A stretch of DNA of 64,000 bases from Lewinellaceae bacterium. GTDB lineage: Bacteria > Bacteroidota > Bacteroidia > Chitinophagales > Saprospiraceae. How positions within the stretch are numbered: position 1 is the stretch's first letter; every line of letters starts with the position of its first letter. Both the position numbers and the translations under genes were made by a program. The DNA lies in NCBI GenBank assembly GCA_020636095.1, contig JACJYN010000005.1, forward strand, positions 1-64,000, written 5' to 3'. Under the pieces are notes generated by a model that did no database searches, was not told the origin of the DNA, and saw nothing but the letters and a program-made list of their open reading frames with translations. Shown piece by piece: positions 63,586 to 64,000 of the stretch.

Positions 63586-64000
63586 TATTTGTTTGAGTTG
63601 ATGGATGAATAAAAAGTAGTGTAGTAATGGGTGCGATTTCGAAGGTAATCTATCGGTAGTGAGGAGATTTGAGAGAATTAGTGTGGGATAAGGGTAATGG
63701 ATGCCAGCCCGAATATAAGCATAATTCAGGTAACTATTGAGTAATTGGCGATTAGCTGTTGGTTATTGGCGCCCGATGCCCATAAAAATGGGATAAAATA
63801 TATACCTGAGGTTTGAGCCCTGGTGGTTGGCTTATAGCCTGATGGCTGGTTCCCTGTCCGACAAGTGTACGATGTATAGGGGGTACGGTGTACGGCGCCA
63901 GCCCAATCGAACATCGTACACTTTCAGGTTCCTGTCCAGCCCCGCACCCGTACACAATTTCGGGCAAAAGACCGGATAGAAAGCTGGAATCCAACACTTT
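63586..64000. other. Gene-free right edge with dispersed repeat and hairpin
   Basis: No credible gene. It holds the reverse copy of the 24.2-kb dispersed element (63731-63794) and an inverted repeat AAGTGTACGATGT (63863-63875 with its complement at 63911-63923). Confidence 0.7.
63731..63794 (-). repeat. Dispersed ~63-bp element, copy 2
   Basis: On the minus strand this reads ATCCCATTTTTATGGGCAT, CGGGCGCCAATAACC, AACAGCTAATCGCC, AATTACTCAATAGTT. It aligns with 24223-24285 with about eight mismatches. Confidence 0.8.

Noticed and set aside
63586..64000. A tRNA or small RNA gene at the right edge
   Set aside because: The inverted repeat there lacks a cloverleaf or any known RNA signature; no tRNA was recognised anywhere in the window.

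Overview
The window looks like a chromosomal piece of a moderately GC-rich Bacteroidota, most likely in or near the Saprospiria. This is inferred from T9SS C-terminal sorting domains (three intact genes and a remnant), an ECF sigma/FecR pair, a TTG-N19-TAnnTTTG promoter, a head-GIN lipoprotein and an UpxY-type antiterminator. No rRNA, tRNA or CRISPR array was recognised.

Layout. 1-21.0 kb, all on the minus strand, is a surface-polysaccharide precursor cluster. Read in its direction of transcription it holds a winged-helix regulator, an LhgO-like oxidase, the aminotransferase/acetyltransferase/dehydrogenase trio for diacetamido uronic acids (WbpE, WbpD, WbpB types), two nucleotide-sugar dehydrogenases, an UpxY/NusG-like antiterminator, a frameshifted UDP-xylose synthase, two UDP-glucuronate 4-epimerases, a CpsB/YwqE phosphatase and a WlbA dehydrogenase. 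Small accessory genes (GxxExxY, two four-helix-bundle genes, a wrecked Uma2 nuclease) and a REP-associated transposase with its palindromes sit between them. 21.4-22.5 kb is a T9SS lamin-tail protein. 23-32.3 kb is a plus-strand efflux system (adaptor, TolC, ABC ATPase, two permeases) followed by its probable sigma-54 regulator and histidine kinase. 32.3-36.7 kb holds queA and T9SS genes. 37-42.5 kb holds a DUF559 endonuclease gene and metH, and metH itself contains a second DUF559 domain in frame. 43.6-48.9 kb holds an HU/SPOR protein, a di-haem peroxidase and a PhoX-like protein. 49.2-51.6 kb is an arsenic operon. 52-64 kb holds a cysteine-desulfurase-like enzyme, a TPR protein, an ECF/FecR/STN cassette, a beta-barrel protein, a head-GIN lipoprotein, an esterase, a CotH-like protein and a fatty-acid desaturase.

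The most striking feature is the repeat load. Nearly every intergenic gap is filled with one of several families: (i) arrays of eight-base words of the form TTCGGNNN/TTCGCNNN; (ii) REP-like palindromes around a RAYT transposase; (iii) C-rich CCCCCTTCGGGGG palindromes; (iv) MITE-like hairpins with 13-20 bp terminal inverted repeats; (v) dispersed 50-230 bp elements. Some of this material lies inside genes without breaking the frame: about 95 codons in queA, about 23 codons in a histidine kinase, and a whole DUF559 nuclease domain of about 165 codons in metH. The Uma2 gene was instead destroyed by two hairpin elements. Repeats also often supply, or directly follow, the stop codons of neighbouring genes.

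Caution: metH, the UDP-xylose synthase and a 315-bp duplication near 9.5 kb carry clusters of single-base indels. These could be pseudogene decay, but they also fit local consensus errors in the assembly.
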